Assembly (NCBI GenBank): GCA_019454045.1
Contig: SKCR01025350.1
Span: 248,001-312,000 of the forward strand
Length of the DNA stretch: 64,000 nucleotides
DNA from: Zanthoxylum bungeanum
Taxonomy: Eukaryota; Streptophyta; Magnoliopsida; Sapindales; Rutaceae
Direction of reading: 5' to 3'
Positions 1 through 13,400 of the stretch are shown here, piece after piece; the first letter of the stretch is position 1; each line of letters begins with the position of its first letter. The notes under the pieces were generated by a model. That model saw nothing but the letters and a program-made list of their open reading frames with translations, searched no databases and had not been told where the DNA came from. A program made the translations under genes and the position numbers.

Positions 1-3000
1 AGAACAGCCATAAGGCAGTAGAAGAAAAAAAATCAGGTATAGTCATAGAGGTTTCTAATAGATGTGAGATGCCATGATAATGTAGAGATTCTGGATCCCC
101 AAACCTAGGCCCACAAGCCAATCAGAGAAATGACGACAGGAAATTGACTAGTTGTCCTAATAAAGGAATCTAATAAGCCCCCAATCTACCCAGATCTTCA
201 CCCTTCCGTCATAACCAGATTAGCAAGCTGTCCTGACAGAGCCTATCTCATACCTACCTTACATGAGCAATAAACTCTACCAGGACATAGAGTATTAGAA
301 CAATGATCTTGAAACCCATCGAAACATAATGAAAAAAACCAACGAAATATAAGTCGTTCTTACCAGCATAGATATACACGACTGTAAAAAACCCAACTGG
401 AGTTTATCTTAAGAAATGGAAGACCTTGAATGGCAGACCACATAAAATAAGAATCAATGATGTTTCGAGGATATAAAGAAGAGAACCCAGGATAACCCAA
501 AGATTAAGGCAAATCAGAGCGAGGTTTGCAAGACTAGTGGGAGTCCATAAATAAACCAAATGCAATAGAATCCATAGACCAACCCAAGTTAGAAGAAATC
601 TTTAGATGTATAAAGAAAAAGACCCGAGGGAATAGAGATATTTAGAAAGTAATAAAAGTACCAGTATAGCCAGTAGAACAGAGTGACAAAGTTGATATTT
701 AAAGTAAGAAATAAAAGCGAAGGCCTAAGAAAGCAGTTAGGAGAATGAAACACCACTAGCCACAGTAGAAAGACATAGAGCAAAGAAAAGGGTATGTGAA
801 TAATATGGGGGATGCATGAAGTAATGAGGAAATTCAGTAGGATCCAAACCTATAGATACTTAGCCAGAGCGTCATCAAGTTTAAGTGTAAAGTAGAAGTG
901 TGTATTTGAAGATCCTTATGGAAGGAATATGCTCAACTTTGAAGCTAGTAAAGAGAATGAACAGTGAAGAAGGGCAATTGACAGATTTGGTAGATTGGGA
1001 GATAGCTAGACAGCCAAATCGATAAGTCCAATGTAATATAGATAAAAAAAACATGAGATAGAATAATACGATGCCACAGTAAGTTGAGTTAAGTTTGGAA
1101 GCCACCGATGAATTAATGAGCCCATAAAGAATTAAGGACTTAGAAGTACGAAAAGACCAGGAAAAATCATCCTTACAATATGGTGTACAACTTATTCAGA
1201 GTCTTATGGTAGTGATAATGAAAGACTAGGGTAAAGAGTAGCCCTTGAATCAAAAATTTATTAAGAGATATCCTAAGCAATCAAAGTTAATAGAGTCTTC
1301 AGGAAAGTAAAGGTGTACGGAGTTCAAGGATTTGAGACAAGAAAGAAACCTTGTAGCAGAGTAAGTTTCTTAAGGAATCATAACAAAGAGAGGTTAGCGA
1401 TATTCATAGAGAGAAAGCAACGACTTCGAAAGATTTAATAATAGAGACTAAATAGGAAGGAGTGCAGAGATGGCACGAGGAAGGTTTTAAAGATCATACG
1501 TCTAGAAGGATTTTGCAGAAGAGGTAGAGTTTATAATAGTTGAAAATGATCGAAAGTAAAGTTTGAGATGGCAAACCAAAAACTTTTAGCAGTAGTACCC
1601 TAGTGTAATGAGAGATATCAAATATATACATTCATGAGAGTTATAGGCTCATAGATGAGCAGTATGTGTATTTAGATCATCATAATTAGAAAATCTCGGG
1701 ATAGGCTTCCACCCTCCCAACCCTCGATGGACAACAATCATAAAAATGGATCTTCAAGGTTACTTCAAGATATTCCCATAAATAAGTGAAAGTATAATAA
1801 AGGAAGATCATAAGCATAAGACTTTCAGATGTAGTTTAAGAATGAAATAAAGTAAGAGATAGTTCTGAATAAAAGAGTAAAGAAAGAAGTTGATAAGATG
1901 GAGTAGTATAGAAATAAAGTAGTAGACAAGTAACGGCTGAGATTCTAAGGAACCAAGGTTTGATGAAATAGTGAGTATGTAAAGAAATAGGATATTTCTT
2001 AGAAAAGAAGACATAGACATAGACCAGGAAATTTTTTAGGATAGAGTAGAATAAAACAGAAGATGGTAAAAATACAAAGGAAAAGGTTGGGAGTGAAGCT
2101 GTTGAGGTACAACGATGATGTGATTGAATACCTAATAAGCAAAGACAAAAGTAAAGCACATTAAGTACCCATCCCCAGAATTAGTTGACCAAACCACTAC
2201 GGGTTTGGAACGGCCTAAGCCACGAGTATGGGTGGTTTGGTAGATATATGGTTTACTGGAATTGAAAAGATAAGTTATGGTAAAGTTGTAATTAGCATAA
2301 CAAGTAAATTCTCAGGATACGGTATATCTGCATGTATTTAAGTAACGACACTTGACGGGGAAACAAGTTAGCGTCGAGTACCATAAACTATAAATAGAAC
2401 CAATAGCCAATATCCCCATCTATGATAGAAGTGTAGTTTAGACCAAAGTTGTTCGAACAGTGAAGCTCCCCGAGAAGCTATCAGGATTAACCCCTTAGTA
2501 TGAACCCATGGGATGTTACAAAGATGGAACCTGACCCTACACTACAAGGTCCTAAGTTATACAAATAAGCAGAGGTAAGATAATTTTATAGGGTGGAACC
2601 AGTAAGTAGCCTAATATCCATATATTTTATGCGTGTAGGAATATAAGGTTATTAAGTAAAAGTGGAAAAGTCGAGCCCAATAACTATGCAAATAAGTTAA
2701 GAGAGTGTTGCGTTCTCAGCAAAAAGACATTTAGAATATATCTTCTTACCAAATAGATGTAAGAAGTCTAGATAGTCAAGAAAATGAAGATATGGGAATG
2801 AGCAGGAGTTAGTGGTGTATAACAAAAGATCAGAAACAAGGCTGTTTCGATATACCATAAAAACTATAGCATGTCATAGGATAAAGTAATCAACAAGAAT
2901 TTTATGAAAACAAGACAAGAGTTCCTTCTCGATCAAGAAGTTAAGAAAAATCAAGGTATCAAATAGAATTTGAGGAAATAGAAAAATTAAGGTGCATTTA

Positions 3001-3247
3001 TTAGAAGAAAAAAAAAAGATGAATGACCAATTTAACATAGATCTCAGTCATTAAGTTATAATGAGCCCGGCTAATGTGAGCTGATTTACAATAAAGTAAG
3101 AATCCTAGTAAATAGGGATAAAGATGGTTATGGGTACAAAGTCAGTTTAAGTTGATTAATTAGAAAGAAACATAAATTTTGTGACCTATGGTAAGATCCC
3201 AATTAAAATAGGATTCGAGGACGAATCCTATTTAAGGGGGGAGAATT
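1..3247 (+). mobile_element. Decayed internal region of a Ty3/gypsy element
   Basis: This stretch has no long open frame on the + strand and is strongly purine-rich, with stops everywhere. It ends in the arrangement usual at the 3' end of plant gypsy polyproteins: a short frame, then a purine tract (3234-3245), then an LTR starting TGTAACGACC. I infer that it is the mutated pol and 3' untranslated part of the element whose LTR follows. I could not locate protease, RT or integrase motifs with confidence. The - strand frames are hydrophobic shadows of the purine-rich strand. The 5' end lies outside the window. Confidence 0.45.
3234..3245 (+). other. Polypurine tract of the gypsy element
   Basis: A run of A and G (AAGGGGGGAGAA) lies two bases before the TG that opens the LTR. 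This is the usual plus-strand priming site of LTR elements and fixes the element orientation as +. Confidence 0.7.
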
Positions 3248-5929
3248 TGTAACGACCGAAAAAATCCCGACTACTGTTACATTTTAGGATAAGTGTTATA
3301 TAATATAAAATATATTGGACACATATATTCTCATAAAATGATTTCGAGAACGATTGGAAAATTCTTTGAGAATCCGATACTAGAGGATACGATGTCCCGC
3401 TCCAGACAGCTTTTAGTAATCTGGTCATAACGTTTTCATACGATCTCTGATTTTTATGCATTTTATATCGTCGGAAAACTTAAATTGAGAACTACAACTT
3501 CTGCGTTGAATATTTACCCTAATTCAGAACAGAAATGGGTCCAAAATTATACTTTCCGCCGCTACTACAGTAACTTCGAGAATTGTCTATATTTGGAGTG
3601 ATGTGGCTCATTCTTGGCCACACAATTACATGATTAAAATCAGACCCTTTGCCTATTAAAAGGGAACTATTCACTCATTTCCTTCAAGCCAAAAAACGTG
3701 AGCCACCATGAATGATTTCTTCAAGTTTTATTATTCTCCCTCAAGCCATTCTAGGGTACAACAAGTGATGATTCTCAATTTCCTCTCACCCAAAGTAATT
3801 ATGTAAATCCTATTCCATCTTTATTTATTAGTTTTGGACAAGAAACTAAAGCCCCAATTGAACCATTTATATATTTTAGAATTTGGAATAGTTAAATTGG
3901 CTTTGATTTAGTTGTTTGCATGAGTTTTTGGAAGTGTTATGATAATATTAGCATGATTTGAAACCCTTGTGAGTGTATATGTTTCTTGTGTTTGAGGTGG
4001 GTAAGTTGATGTTGAGTGAGGTATGGATTGAGTTATGGATGTTTATTGAGGTTTTATAGAATGTTGTTGATGGTTTATGATTTTAATGTATTGATATAAA
4101 AGAAGTTTAAAAGAATACTTATAAGAAGATGGTAAAATGATGATATGAGAATTGTAGGATTTTGGATTTGGGAAGTAGTTAAATCACCGTTTAAGGTTGA
4201 TAATTTGATATGGAATTGGTGAATTTAAGTTCAATAAGTTGGGTTGTGCAAAATTATTGTTGTGGAAGTGATTGTGGTGATTGTTGGGTAGTAGATGAAC
4301 ATGTAAAAGCAAAACAGAATCCTGAAAATCTAGGTCGCGTTGCGACGCTGATGAGTGTTGCGTCACGACGCGCAAGACGAAAACTTAGGCACCTCTCTGG
4401 ACGAGTCGCGTTGCGACGTGAATCACCTTGTGTCACAACGCGCGGCCAATAAATGGTCCAAATCAGTTTTAAGCCAACCTAGCTTTACCCAATCATGTTA
4501 TAAGCTACCCTAAGAGCCCCGTATTAACTCGTATGCACTTATTATGTCACAATATGTATACGGAACCCATAGAGTGATAATGCTTACTTGAATAAGCAAC
4601 CTTAGCCCAATTCCAAGTGCGTTTCTTAATTCAATTCTAATTTAGTTTATTCAATGTAGATCATCGCGGGAACAATAGTTTTCTCAGTAAGTAAATAGTC
4701 CAACCAGATTTCAAAACAGTGAGTTGACCTATTTTCTCAAAATGATTTTATTAAGTTTTGAAATTCAGACTTACTTTTTCTACTTTTAGGGTGTTAGCCA
4801 TTTTATTATCAGTTATGTTTTATTTAGCATATTTGAGAAATGATTCAGGTTATATTTGAGAAAAAAATGTTTTTCAGAACATGTTTTATGTTTTTCGGGG
4901 CAAGGGCCAAAAACCCACCCCAGTATGTAACTTATACAGAGATGGAATTGACGGACAGAAAACATGTGCACATGTAGAGGACTGATGGGACGGCGATACG
5001 TAACGCCCTCAGATCCTAGAGCAGGGCTAGGGGGATGGTGATACGTAATGCCCCTAGACCCTAGTTTCAAAGCTTGGGTGGTAGCATAGATTCGCACCCC
5101 CAGTTCTAGTTTTGTGGCTTGGGGGACGGCGATACGTAACGCCCCAATACCACCAGTTTCAGAGACAGTAGTGGCATGCTTTGGGGGACGGCGATACATA
5201 ACGCCCCAAAGTCATGGATTTGCACTGCTGTCTACAGTTAGGCATATGATGGGACGGCGATACGTAACGCCCTCATACGTCAAGGTTTTCAGATACAGAG
5301 CAGTTCACAGTTATCAGATTTTTAGAACACAGTTTTCAGAAATCAGATTTTAGAAATAGTTTTCAGAAACCAGAGTTTCAAAAGCCATTTTCAGAAACAC
5401 AAGTTTTATAAAAGAGATTTCAGAAGAAGTTTTTAGAGAAGAATTTTCAAATAAAGATGTTTCTGACACTATGGTTTTGAAACCAAAATTTTTTAAAACA
5501 GTTTTACAGTTTTTCGTCCACTCACTTAGATCGTACAATGATCTAACCCCCCCCCCCCACTCCCAGTTTTCTATAGTTACAGGTATTCTCGGAGGACGAG
5601 CTCGGGAGGACGAATACCGATGCAGTCATTTGGGTATGGAGTCCATCAGTTTAAGTCAAAGAGAATAAAAGTCTAGTGAGAGTTAAGTAGAAGTCTGGTA
5701 TTAGTCTTTGATTATTTGTAGTCATTGTAAAGACCAGTGTTATTTAGTATACAGTAATTTATATTGGGTTTGTAATTTATCTTAATGAGTTTGGGAGTTG
5801 GTCCCATGTTTAAAATTTTGATTAATAAAAAAAATATTAGCGTTTGTTTATGGTTATAAAGTCAGAGGCTTATGAGGTTAGTACGGTCTATCCCATGCCG
5901 GTAACATCTCCCAGATTGGGGATGTTACA
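3248..5929 (+). mobile_element. Gypsy-type LTR, TGTAAC...GTTACA, 2.7 kb
   Basis: The LTR opens TGTAACGACC and closes GATGTTACA, so the two ends form a short inverted repeat with TG/CA borders. It contains a GC-rich patch with imperfect TCGCGTTGCGACG palindromes (about 4330-4445) and a tandem array (4985-5272). It is probably the 3' LTR of the decayed element on its left. It interrupts the copia LTR that resumes at 5930. The expected 5 bp target duplication (AATAG on the right) cannot be checked because the left end is outside the window. Confidence 0.75.
4985..5272 (+). repeat. Tandem repeats with GATACGTAACGCC core
   Basis: Five copies of a unit built around GACGGCGATACGTAACGCC occur near 4990, 5037, 5125, 5187 and 5252, spaced roughly 50-90 bp. 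The second copy is degenerate (GGTGATACGTAATGCC). The array lies inside the gypsy LTR, and open frames across it are products of the repeat, not genes. Confidence 0.8.
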
Positions 5930-6129
5930 AATAGACACATATCACTAAATCGGATTTAGTTTCAATCTAATCATTATTAGATATATAATCGCAATTAGAT
6001 CGAATATGTATATAAAAGATAAGAAGTGCTACCATTAAATAAGTAATATTATGGAAAAATGAACTGTTTATATTTATGAATCGGATATAAATACGATCCA
6101 GATTGGCACTCTGAGTACCAACCCTAACA
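5930..6129 (-). mobile_element. Truncated 3' LTR of copia A
   Basis: About 190 bp here align by eye with 13727-13920, sharing the TTAGTTTCAATCTAAT and TCGCAATTAGATCGAATATG stretches and the closing ACCAACCCTAACA. On the - strand this is the LTR start TGTTAGGGTTGGT. The rest of the LTR is displaced beyond the gypsy insertion. Immediately right, AGTGGGAGAAA on the - strand is the copia polypurine tract. Confidence 0.75.
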
Positions 6130-9100
6130 ATTTCTCCCACTTGCTCTAGTGCCAATCCAGGTATCATATACACATCTCAATGTGTATCACACACTCATGG
6201 CCCTCAAGAGCTCACCTAGCACTCAAGATGTAGGCAACAACAAGTAAGCTCGCTTTAAAAAATTGAGTCAGTCCAACAAACTCAATCGTTTTCCTTAGCC
6301 AGCATCATTCATATTTTGCAAAACCCAAGTTCTACATCAATATGACTCAGATGCAATATCAATATTGTGCTATAGCTATTGAGTTGTCTATGTATTTTAG
6401 GATCAAATCCAAAATACTATAAGATAACCGCAAACACAACACTAATATCAAAACTTCTAATCTATAAGGTCACTATGGAACTTCATAAGTCAATACTTCA
6501 TAAGTTACAACTAATTCCACTGATACAGTAGAATCAACCGTGACACTCCCACTGTATCTTTTCTGCCTTTATATGACGTAGACCATCTAACGTCATAATT
6601 AGACTCAAACTAATATGACCCTAATGGTTACAGATTATATTCTCCATGAATAAGAAACTCGTTCTTAATATCTCAAAGATCACAAAGAACATGTTTCAAG
6701 AGTTTCAAGATCCATCATATGGTCTACAGCGTATCAAAATAACTCGTAACAATTATGATTAAATTGATATCTTTAATCGCACATAATATAGTATTCATTA
6801 CGCCATCATCCTATCATGCATAAGATTGACTAAACATTTCAATCAATCTCGCTTTCGAAAAAGGAATCATCATTTACGAAAGATGAATACTATATAAATA
6901 AAAGACACGTTAATTGTCAAACAGTTATACTAACTATCATACAGATAGTCTTACTATGTCCTTTATTAGATCATATCTAATACGCGACTAATGAGAGTAT
7001 CTCACAAGTCTCTTAGTTTTATATCATATATAAAACTTTATATCAAATATAACAGAGACTACTCACACTACTTACACGGAGAAGAGAACACTTAAGTAAA
7101 TGTTTTACTTTACAAACATCTCATTATTACTTTAATAATGATAATGTCGTTAGGATATATAACCTTAGAAAGAAATTTGTACGCTCCCACTGACCCTATT
7201 ATCATATATGTATTCTCTGTGCTTTGATAAAATCAGACAATCTGATTGTATCAAAATTAAAAAACACAGATTTTCGGAAAGCTTATCTGAGTCTACAATA
7301 GGCTCTATAAGACCGTATATCAAACTGTGATCTTAGCAGAATACAAAATCCAGGGCCATTCTAGAATGACCTCTTCAAACAAAGAAACCATTACAGATTT
7401 TTCATTCGAAGAAACCATTCAGGAACGCCACTTTCTATTCTTTATCCAAAATACATATTTTAATATCAACATTAACCAATATATCTTTAATTGTTCAATT
7501 AGTGCGACTATAGACAAGTTTTCTCAGAATCTACAATACATCACTGAGTATAACGTTTCTCACTGTCATACTATAAAGGTCAAACCTTTAACAAGCTCAT
7601 ATTGCTTTTGTTGCGTAAATAATTTGCACATCTTATGAACTATTCATAACAAAAGCTTAATCAAGTTCAAAACTTGATCGTAGTAAGCTACGAAATTTTT
7701 TAGATCTATGGTTCAATGCATATTTCCGAAATCGATATCAAATATCGCTCCCACTATAAGTTATAGGATAATTTTCTTCGATAAGAAAACAACAGAACCA
7801 TTAAGTATTAAATACTACGGTAATGATTCTGACATCCTATTGGACTTATATGGAAGCTGTCTAAGGGTCTTTTTATCTTATTAATTATGTAGTTCCATTT
7901 TTAGTTTATCACTTTCACATTTGACTTCACTATGTCAAGTATTTTCTACAATGGTCAACATCCGATGTTACACACTAAGTAATACAATAATTTTATTAAT
8001 CGGGATCATAGAAGAGATATTCTATCAAATAGAATACAATATTCTATTAAATAGAATAAATGATAAACTTTAACTTGTACCTCCGAGGCGAAAGTACTTT
8101 CAATTATATAACCATTATACAAAAGAAAGTTTCAAATCTCAAACTTTTCAAGATTCGAATTTTCTACTATACATATCATATATGTAACTGTAGGAACGAA
8201 TGGAACCTTAACTAAAGAGATGAATTAGTATTACTGGAGCATAACCCCAAGAATATTGAAAACTAATTCGGTAATATTCAATATCAAATGAATCAGATCA
8301 TTAAGATTCGATTTCTCCCACTGATCAATTCCATCACGATGGAATCGTAGAAGAATCATATTGAGTAAGAATCAAATTCATTGAATAACCTTAGAACTAA
8401 TTGCCATAAATTCATATGTTTGATTATATCAAACATCCTTGAACAATTCAAAGACTCACAATGAATTTCTTAAAAAATATAATTTTCAACACTTCAAATA
8501 GAATATCTTTGAACCATTCAAAATATTCTATTTGTGTTTCATCAGAAACACATTGAATGTTCTCGAACCATTCAAGATGTTCAATATGCGTTCTTTTATA
8601 TACACATAACTAAGTCATGACAATTCATTAACTAAGTTACGAAGTAAAGAAAAATATCCAAGACAATTTGTATTTCATTAAACTACATACATCCAATGTA
8701 TTAGTTTAATAAATCTGTGGTCCAATGACGATTATTGGTTAAATGAGATTTAATCACATCCTGAATACAATATTCATTAAATGGATAAGGATATATGGTG
8801 TGATCTTGTATCAGACCATCCTTTACCGTACGGAATAAGCATGTAATGCTTATGTGATAAAATTTCATAAAGCACTGTTCTAAGTTATTTAGTTAACCGA
8901 ATATTTTTCTTAATGTTTACCTCTTCATCAATGAGACTACTAGTCATATTAAATTATGTAACAATTGTTTAGAAAGAACAAGTAACTATCCAATAGTCGT
9001 AAGTTCTGATATAAAATATCAAATATAAAAAATAATCATTAAACACTATTTTAAATAACTAGACGGGAGATTTGGTATCTAATACTTATAGTTGTCATAT

Positions 9101-10454
9101 TATGAGAATCAATATTCTCAACACACAACTATACACATCTCATTTCTTATGCTCTATAATTTGCCTTCAATTATTCACAAAAATTGTAAATAATTGATTA
9201 ATAAACTGTGTCAAACACGTGACTTCTAAAAGTCACTAAAGCCAAGAAACGTCATTATAAGATAAACAAATACCTAATTGAGTTTTCTTAATGCCAGTCA
9301 AGAATCTGGAGACATGAACTAATTCACGTCAATTCTTACCGCATAAAAAACTATTCTCTCTAGACAATTATATCCTAAAACAGATGTCTATTTAGATTAT
9401 CTATCGTGACTTAGCAACTAAGTCACTAACCATCTTGATTTTCAAGAAAATCGGAACAACAGTTTCCGATGGTTTAGACTAATCTAACAATATCCAAGTC
9501 TACTAACATTCTAGAACCTATTCTAGAAATACGCAACCATAAGTGAAGTCAGAAAAACATATTCAAATAATATGCATGCAGTGGATTAGAAGTATAATTC
9601 TATAAACAATATAGAATAAAAGAAAACAAAAGTAGTAAATTCCATAAAATTACACATTGCTTTAGTTATGGATTTTTAACCCAGTAGTGTCTCCCACTAC
9701 TTTACGTAATATCGTAATCCCCATCGGAGAACGGGAATTCAATAATTAAATCGAATTCCATAGTGAGAGTAGGATCCCATGAATATATTTCGACTCACAG
9801 CTTTGGCACGATCTCACCTACGTATATTCATTAGGTAGACAACTCATTGTCAATCACTCACCAGTGACTCCTGATTTTGGTCCTGACTGTTTCTCATTAT
9901 GACAGTTTTGGCACGTTCACAATGAGGCGTATCAAGGCTTCACTTGCCAATGACAAACTCAAGCTACCGATGTAGTCCTGACAGCTTTGGCACATTCAGG
10001 GTTTCCACTTTCACTTGAATTTATTTAGTATCAATATACAACCGGCATGGATAAAATTCTATCAACTACACCCTCACTGCTTTGGCACGATCTCGGATGC
10101 AGCCATAGAAAGTTACCCATAAACCGTATTGACAAGACGGGCTAAGAAGCATGCATCCAATACACGTTACTTTACAACCTTATTTTAAGCGGGGATATTC
10201 CTCAAGGAAGCATTGCTCCACATCAAATTCAGAATTTTAATCTAAATCATTTTCTAAACAACTCAATTCTAACTTAGAAAACATAACTCAATTTAACCAT
10301 TAAATTTCCGTTACGCTGTCATTAGCGTAGAACCGAAAAGTCAAGAAACATATATATTACATGCATGTGAAAATATTAAAATTGGATTACATATCATATA
10401 TCAAGCATGACTAATGTAATGGATGAAGCATTAGACCTGCTCTGATACCATTTT
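6130..10454 (-). mobile_element. Internal region of copia A, without recognisable pol
   Basis: This 4.3 kb lies between a 3' LTR/polypurine tract on the left and a primer-binding site and 5' LTR on the right, so the element reads on the - strand. It is AT-rich, and I see no gag, protease or RT motif; the only frame over 100 codons (7327-7638, + strand) looks random. Instead it contains six CTCCCACT octamers, ATTCAA-type short repeats around 8400-8600, and four TTTGGCAC repeats near the 5' end (9801-10090). A non-autonomous large-derivative element, or extreme decay, would explain it. Confidence 0.6.
10439..10450 (-). other. Primer-binding site of copia A
   Basis: The - strand reads TGGTATCAGAGC, the complement of the 3' end of plant initiator-methionine tRNA and the standard copia PBS. 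It sits four bases inside the LTR that starts at 10455, which sets the element orientation and the LTR border. Confidence 0.9.
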
Positions 10455-13400
10455 TGTTGGGGTTTTGGGCAAAGGGCGCAGCGGAAGCACGGTTCGGACG
10501 AAATTATAATTTTAAAACTTTTTAAAATTACCGAATGAATTATTCAATATCTAATATGAATTCATATTTCACCTAAACTTATTTATTCGATATCAAATAA
10601 TGACGTAAATAGTTGAGAAACGTCGCAAAATATTTACGAAAATGTTTTTCCGCAAAATGGCATAAAATGTGTTTTTAACCGAACCGACTACCCAATACAA
10701 ATGAGGGCTGCCCAGGTCAGCTCGAATAGTATTATGGCAGTTCATGGGCTGCCCGAACAGTGAAAAATTCATTGTTTGGGCAGCCGTCACCCGGTTGGCT
10801 CAAAAGTCACTCGGTAACGCCATTTTCACCAATTTCGCTTATTTCAACTCCGAAATAATTTCCGGAAATTTTTCCAACACCCAAAACACATCCAAGACAT
10901 TCAAATGACATATTTTTCATCATGATATGAACAGTATTTCCATATCTGATCCAGAATTGAAATATATCAATTTTTCATGCTTTAATCTAACTTTTTCAAG
11001 ATTAATCAAATTAATCACAACACCAATCAAAGTCACCACACATGAAGCACCCAAAAACAATTTTAGGCATTACAAGAGTGGTAATAACACTCTAGAATGG
11101 CAACATATCATCAAATGATTAAATTTGATAAATATTACAATAATATTACCCAAAACAACTTCACACATACATTTCACTTCCAAATCCATCCTCCAAAATC
11201 AAAAGCCCCAATTTTAACAAGTGAAGAAAACCCTAGAACTATTCTAGCAAAACAAGAACAAGAAACTAAATTTACAAACTCAAGAAGATTAAATATTACC
11301 TTTTTAATCTCCAATTTCCTACGCTTTTTTTCTTGTTTTCTCTTTACTTTCTTTCTTGAATCATCAACGAAATTTGAGAGCTTTTGTTTTAGGGTGGAGT
11401 TCGGCCAAGCTTCCATTAGAAGCAAAAAATAAAAAATTTTCTTTAAAAAGATTGAAGTTGCCGACTTTGGGGGATATAATGGTTATTTTGTAAAAATTAA
11501 TTAATTAAATCAAACTTTATGTTAACAAATCATATTTGCACACATAAAGTTTAATTAAATCATGCCATGTGTCACCAATTATAATTAAAAAAATTTCATA
11601 ACAATTATGAAAAAGTTTATCAATTAATTATTCAAATATTTAACATTTAAATATTTAAATAATTAATTAATATAATTATTATTATATATGTATTTTATTT
11701 ACATTAAATAACAATTACATATATTAATGGCATGTGTCAAAATCTCATTTGACAATTAATTAATGTGTATCTAATCAAATTATGTATCAAATATGAATAC
11801 ACAATAATTATTAAATGACCAAAATCCCCTAATGCATGTGATTTCATTTAACCGATTAAACGATTCGAATTAACTCATTTAATCCGATGAATTAATATGA
11901 ATAATCTGTATTATTCATAACGCGTTGCCCAAGTGCTCAACGAGTATATTTCATATTGTATGACTCTCTAAGTTTAGATTTATCCGTCACGAAATCTAAT
12001 TTCTTATCCATAATTCACCCACTCATGAATTATGACGACCACGGATAATCTCGCTAAACTATGCAAGTTGAGGTCATTGCATACGTATAATCTCTCCATC
12101 GCAGGCTATCCATTTATATCTGGAATATAGATAAAAATGTCAAATATTTTCGTTATAATATAGTCGAATTTCAATTTACGATCTCTAAATAACACTCGGA
12201 ACAAGCTTCTGAAGTTATACCACGGCCATGGATTTACTAGATCGTAAACACGTGAGGATACATATGCCCTGTACACAGGACTGACAGATCATATCTTCAT
12301 ACACACAAGATATCATGAGCATCAGTCCACGCCTAACGAACAGACGGAGGTCTGATCTTAATAGATCGGTGACGTGACTGCCATCAAAGTGTAGAGGATA
12401 ACTCATATATCCACTAGAGATGTCAATTTCGCCCACAAACTCACAAACCCGCAAAAACCCACCCGCAATGGGAAGGATTTGTTAAATACTTAAGCGGGTT
12501 TGGTAATTTAAAATAAAACCCGCTGCGGGTTTGGTGCGGGTTTGGTAATTAAGCAAAACCAGCGGATGCCCACTGCGGGTATCCGCTACCCGCAAGCTTA
12601 ATTTTTTATTTTATTTTATATCTTTAGGGTAAAAAAAATCTCCCATATAAAAGGACTCACTAACTTACAATTTCTGAATTGCTCTCTCTTAATATTTTTG
12701 AATTACTTTTAGTCATGGTTCAATAATTACCAAACCGCTGCGGGTTTGGTGCGGGTTTGGTAATTAAGCAAAACCAGCGGATGCCCACTGCGGGTATCCG
12801 CTACCGCAAGCTTAATTTTTTATTTTATTTTATATCTTTAGGGTAAAAAAAATCTCCCATATAAAAGGACTCACTAACTTACAATTTCTGAATTGCTCTC
12901 TCTTAATATTTTTGAATTACTTTTAGTCATGGTTCAATAATTTTGATGATATGAATTTAACATAATGAAAGATATTCAGCTAGTGATTCATGTATATAAT
13001 TGTGATAATATGAATTTGACATTATGTTATAAATATTTTAAACTTTTATTTATGTGTCCTAATTTGTAAACTATCAAATACATTTTTTTTTGTATGTTAT
13101 GAAAAAATATTAATATTTAATTAAAAAGATTTTATTATTAAAAGCATAAAGGAATTCAATATTTTAAAAATCCGCAAAAAAAATCCGTTGGGTACCAGTG
13201 CGAGTTTGGTAATTTATTTTTATATGCGGGTGCGGGTTTGGTAATGAAAATTAAAACCCGCAACGGGTATGGTGCGGGTTTGGTAATTTATTTACATATG
13301 CGGGTGCGAGTTTGGTAATAGAAAACCCGCACCAAACCCTACCCACTTCCATCCCTAATATCCACTATGGTATCTGAATTCGAAGGACCACTATGGTCGC

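Noticed and set aside
589..2159. Hydrophobic membrane proteins on the - strand
   Set aside because: They are shadows of a purine-rich decayed gypsy strand and have no start context or domain.
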